Positions 60,815-64,000 of a stretch of 64,000 nucleotides of DNA are shown here, one piece after another. Source of the stretch: CAVRQM01 sp963723455 (GTDB lineage: Bacteria > Pseudomonadota > Alphaproteobacteria > Acetobacterales > Acetobacteraceae); NCBI GenBank assembly GCA_963723455.1, contig CAVRQM010000005.1:124001-188000 (forward strand), given 5' to 3'. Each line of letters starts with the position of its first letter. Positions within the stretch are counted from its first letter, which is position 1. A program made the translations under genes and the position numbers. Under the pieces are notes generated by a model. It worked only from the letters and a program-made list of their open reading frames with translations, was not told the DNA's origin and did no database searches.

Positions 60815-61975
60815 GCCGCCAGCGCCTCCGCGGGCTCGGGCGGCAACCAGCCCCGGCGCTCGCGCCAATCGGTCGGCAGATTGGCGAAGCGCGACAGCCG
60901 CAGGGTGCGCAGATCGGCGAATCGGCATTCGCCGAACCGCACCAGTTCGGCAATGGCGTGGCCGGACGCCGGGGACAGGCCGAAGCCGACGCTGCTCATG
61001 GTGGCGACCGTCACATTCGCCGGCTCCTCGAGCCGATCGATCACCGGCCGCCCGTCCGGCGTGTTCTCGATGATGCCGGCCCAGGAGCGGATCACCCGCG
61101 CATGCGCCGCCTTCGGCAGCACCTCGGCCAGCCGGCGCGACCATGCTGGAGCACCAGCGGCGTGGTCGGCCGGTCGAGGCCGGGGTCGTTGGCATCCAGC
61201 CATTCGTGCGGGCCGCCACCATAGACCAGATTGCCGCGCAGGGTCTGGCGCCCGTACAGCTCGACGCCGTGAAAGCCGCCATGCTTCATCAACGGCAGCG
61301 GCTCGGTGACGAACATCTCCGCGCGGGCCGGCGTGACGGGGACTTCGCGGCCCAGCATCTTTGTCAGCACGCCGGTCTGCGGGCCGGCGGCGATGACCAG
61401 CGAAGTTGCAGGCGAAATCGCCGAGCGCTCGTCTGCACCGCGCGCACCTTGTCGCCTGCCAGTCGAAGCCGGTGACGGTCGCGTGCTGCACGATCCGCCC
61501 GCCCAGGCGCTGCAACGCCCAGCCATAGGCCTGCACGGTGCGCTGCGGGTTGGCGTGGCCGCCGTAATGGAAAAACAGCCCGCCAAACACGTCGTCGCCG
61601 ACCAGCGGCACCAGCTCGCGCAACTCGGCCGCATTCAGGACGCTGGTGCGGAACCCGTCGTTCTCGCTGCCGCCATAGGCGGCGTGATAGCATGCCGAAA
61701 TCGGCTTCATTGCGGGCGATGCCGATGCGGTACGGCTGCCATTCGGTCGGATGGCCCAGCAGCGCGTCCATCTGCGGCCACAGGCGCTGCTCCTCACTGA
61801 ACAGCGGCGAGTGCGCGTGCGTGCAGCCGCCGCCGTTGCGTCCGGACGCCTCCCAGCCGATCACGCCGCGTTCGATCACCAGCACGTCGATGCCCGCTCG
61901 CGCCAGCCACCAGGCGGCGGAGAGGCCGGTGACGCCGCCGCCGACGATGACGACAGAGGCTCCTTGGCTCGTCAT
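60811..61975 (-). CDS. FAD-dependent amino-acid/opine oxidase-like subunit (DadA/OoxB type), several frameshifts
   Basis: The ATG at 61975 overlaps the next gene's stop (ATGA). It opens SVVIVGGGVTGLSAAWWLAR (FAD Rossmann motif) and IERGVIGWEASGRNGGGCTH. After breaks near 61,692, between about 61,390 and 61,460 (three), and near 61,145, it continues. Later pieces are CYHAAYGGSENDGF, VLTKMLGREVPVTPARAEMF, and IENTPDGRPVIDRL with VGFGLSPASGHAIAELV, the C-terminal FAD-contact motif. Repaired length about 388 residues. Family: glycine/D-amino-acid oxidase, close to opine oxidase B or HcnC. Confidence 0.85.
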
Positions 61976-63318
61976 GGCTTCACCACCGGGATTTCGTTCC
62001 AATGCGTCCATTGCGTGTCGATACCGAACCAGATCGGCCAATCCTGTCGCCATGCGCGGGATTTCCTCCGAGGCCGGCGAGGGCCGCCATCGGCAGCGGC
62101 CGCAGCGGAATGCGATACGTCGCGAGGGGCACGCGTTCCAGCGGCAGGCCGCCGTCGATGGCCAGCAGCATCGCGACCTGCTCGCGGCAGCGGCGACCCT
62201 GGCAGGCGCCCATGCCGGCGCGGGTCAGACGCTTCGCGTGGTCGGGGTGCGTGCCCTCCGCGTCCAGCTTCGCCTGTCCCTCGGCCGACGCGCCGAGATA
62301 GCGCGGCGGATGCACCTCCAGCAATTCGCGCCGCGTGACCTCCTCGCAGATGCACAGCATCACGTCCGCCCCGCCGCGTGCCAGCAAGCCGCGCATCCAG
62401 TCCAGCCGATCATCCGCCGCAACGCCGGCCGCGTCGCCCACCACGCGCACGAACGGCAGCAGAGGTGCGGCCCTCCGCGTCCAGCACCGGCACCCAGCCG
62501 CCGCGCGCCGTGTCGAACGTCAGCGCGCAGCCGAGCACGGCCGGCATTTCCACATTCGGCACCAGCCCCACCGCGAGACAGATCGTATCGCAGGCGATGC
62601 TGCGTTGCTCGCCATTCGGTCCGACCAGTATCAGCGCCTCGACCCCGTCCACCCCGCCAGTAGCGCGCAGCGGCAGCCAGGGCTGGTCACGGTCTCCCCA
62701 CGTCCAGCCCGCGAACCTGGGCAAGCGATGCGGTCTCGGCCGCCAGCGCGCCGCCGCCCAGCACGACGATGCGCCGGCCGGCAAACGCATCATAGCGGGT
62801 CAGCAGGCTGTGCAGGCCCTGCGCGCCGACCACGCCCGGCAGATCGGCGCCCTCGAAACCCAGCGACAGGTCGCGCGCGCCGGCCGCGATCACCAGCCTG
62901 TCGAATCCGACCAGCCAGGATGTCGCGTCATCGGACAACCCCAGCAGAGGGCCGGGCAGGGCGCGGGTGGCCGGCCCCGGCGCCCAGGCGCCCCAGACGC
63001 ACACGCCCAGGCGCACATCCACGTCCGCCTCGAACGCCTCGGCCAGAAGCGGCTCGGCGGCGAGGATCTGCTCCATCATCCGCTCCGGCCGCTGCACCGC
63101 CGCCGTCGCGCGGCCGCCGAAGCGCAGCGGCACGTCCAGCCCGATCAGCCCCGGCGGCAGCGGGTTCTCGTCCACCAGCAGGACGCGCAGCGCCGCCGCG
63201 CGAAGCGGCGATGGCTTCGGCGCATCCCGCCGGCCCGGCGCCGACGACGGCGACGTCGTAGTGTTCGCGCGGCGGCGGAAAACTTGCCGTCGATGGCGGT
63301 GGGATCGACAATCCTCAT
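61972..63318 (-). CDS. FAD / [2Fe-2S] oxidoreductase subunit (OoxA/HcnB type), several frameshifts
   Basis: The ATG at 63318 overlaps the permease stop (ATGA). Pieces in order: MRIVDPTAIDGKFS, HYDVAVVGAGPAGCAEAIAA (FAD motif), VLLVDENPLPPGLIGLDVPL, and VIAAGARDLSLGFEGADLPG. Next come GRRIVVLGGGALAAETASLA (second nucleotide fold) and TICLAVGLVPNVEM. Then the BFD-type iron-sulfur cysteines CICEEVTRREL and MGACQGRRCREQV appear, and the likely C-terminus WFGIDTQWTHWNEIPVVKP. At least four frame changes lie near 63,220-63,290, 62,700, 62,450 and 62,060. Repaired length about 449 residues. It is the partner of the neighbouring FAD subunit. Confidence 0.83.
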
Positions 63319-64000
63319 GCACGCTCCCGCAGGCGGGGGTCGAGCGCGTCGCGCAGTCCGTCGCCGATGAAGTTGAAGCTGGCCACCGCCAGGGTGATCG
63401 CCAGGCCCGGCCACACGGCCAGCCACGCATCCACCTGGAAATCGCTCTGCGCGTTGGTCAGCATGTTGCCCCAGCTAGCAGCGGGCGGCTGGATGCCATA
63501 GCCCAAAAAACTGATGTAGCTTTCGAGCAGGATCGCGTTCGCGGTGTTGAGTGTCGCCGCGACCAGGATCGGGGCGAGCGTGTTGGGCAGGATCTGGCGC
63601 AGCACGATGCGCCAGGACGGCGTGCCCACCATGCGCGCCACCGCGATGAAATCGGCCTGCTTCAGCGCCAGGATTTGCGCGTGGACGATGCGCGCGATCT
63701 CCATCCAGCAGGTCAGCCCGATCATCAGCGCGATCGACACCAGCGTGGGCGTCACGAACGCCGCCACGAACAGCAGCAGGAACACCGACGGAAAACACAG
63801 CATCATGTCGGTCAGCCGCATCAGCGCCACGTCCAGCCAACCGCCGTGATAGGCGGCGAACGCGCCGATCGCGAACCCCACCACCAGCGTCACCAGCATC
63901 GCCGCCACGCCGACCGACAGCGAGACCTGGCCCGCGAACATCAGCCGGCTGGCGACATCGCGCCCCAGGTCGTCCGCGCCCAGAATGTGCCCCGCGGTCA
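63315..64000 (-). CDS. Peptide/opine ABC transporter permease (DppC/OppC type), runs off right edge
   Basis: About 228 C-terminal residues are present. The text ILGADDLGRDVASRLMFAGQ, then VSLSVGVAAMLVTLVVGFAI is the DppC-type opening. LMRLTDMMLCFPSVFLLLFV follows, with the EAA loop in ADFIAVARMVGTPSWRIVLRQILPN. The family ending ESYISFLGYGIQPPAASWGN and NFIGDGLRDALDPRLRER is complete. The stop overlaps the next gene (ATGA), so transporter and oxidase are one operon. The other permease and binding protein should lie to the right of the window. Confidence 0.93.
   Translation of the reverse strand, partial: TAGHILGADDLGRDVASRLMFAGQVSLSVGVAAMLVTLVVGFAIGAFAAYHGGWLDVALMRLTDMMLCFPSVFLLLFVAAFVTPTLVSIALMIGLTCWMEIARIVHAQILALKQADFIAVARMVGTPSWRIVLRQILPNTLAPILVAATLNTANAILLESYISFLGYGIQPPAASWGNMLTNAQSDFQVDAWLAVWPGLAITLAVASFNFIGDGLRDALDPRLRERA

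Overview
The window is a high-GC (roughly 70%) alphaproteobacterial chromosome segment. The evidence for this is an rnpB-mraZ-led division and cell-wall (dcw) cluster, a circularly permuted two-piece tmRNA, an alphaproteobacterial-type SspB, the order ntrY-ntrX-(gap)-hfq-hflX, and DAP-type MurE. Codon use and gene content fit Rhodospirillales, probably Acetobacteraceae; that family-level call is inference.

Layout. Positions 1-23,030 (minus strand) carry recN (partial), bamD, lpxC, ftsZ, ftsA, ftsQ, ddl, murB, murC, murG, ftsW, murD, mraY, murF, murE, ftsI, ftsL, rsmH and mraZ, with RNase P RNA just upstream of mraZ. Four TGGG repeats on a 10-bp period overlap a candidate promoter upstream of mraZ. 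Positions 23-35.7 kb hold a secreted protein, an acyltransferase, a cell-wall amidase, a TerB/DnaJ protein, a large AsmA-like protein, and a queuosine tRNA-modification group (queG, queF, tgt, queA). An SMR efflux gene, a Pmp3-like gene, a BrnT-like toxin with a small partner gene, and several small ORFs are interleaved with it. Positions 35.3-45.4 kb hold a VOC protein, sspB, ssrA (tmRNA), thyX, a ribokinase-family gene, a cell-surface polysaccharide group (RgpF-like, a methyltransferase-glycosyltransferase fusion, ugd), fliJ-fliI and upp. Positions 45.5-58 kb hold an orphan ABC permease, ntrY-ntrX, a truncated SPFH protein, hfq-hflX, an inositol-phosphatase family gene, msrP, leuB, a GST, an envelope protein and an HNH nuclease. 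Positions 58-64 kb carry a dipeptide/opine-type ABC transporter interleaved with a two-subunit FAD and [2Fe-2S] oxidoreductase like opine oxidase, plus a D-amino-acid aminotransferase on the opposite strand. This looks like an uptake-and-oxidation module for an amino acid, opine or D-amino acid.

Genes are packed tightly. Most co-directional neighbours overlap as ATGA, GTGA, TTGA or TGATG. Two junctions (tgt and the RgpF-like gene) are best explained by CTG starts in a CTGA overlap.

A major caution: at least 25 single-base indels, mostly in short G/C runs, break essential genes (lpxC, ftsZ, murB, murC, murG, murD, mraY, ftsL, ntrY) and nearly all of 59.9-63.3 kb. Where the sites were examined, adding or removing one base restores the family sequence, and overall gene lengths agree with the counted indels. 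I read these as sequencing or assembly errors rather than pseudogenes, and give full repaired spans for these genes. No rRNA, tRNA, CRISPR array, prophage or insertion sequence was seen.
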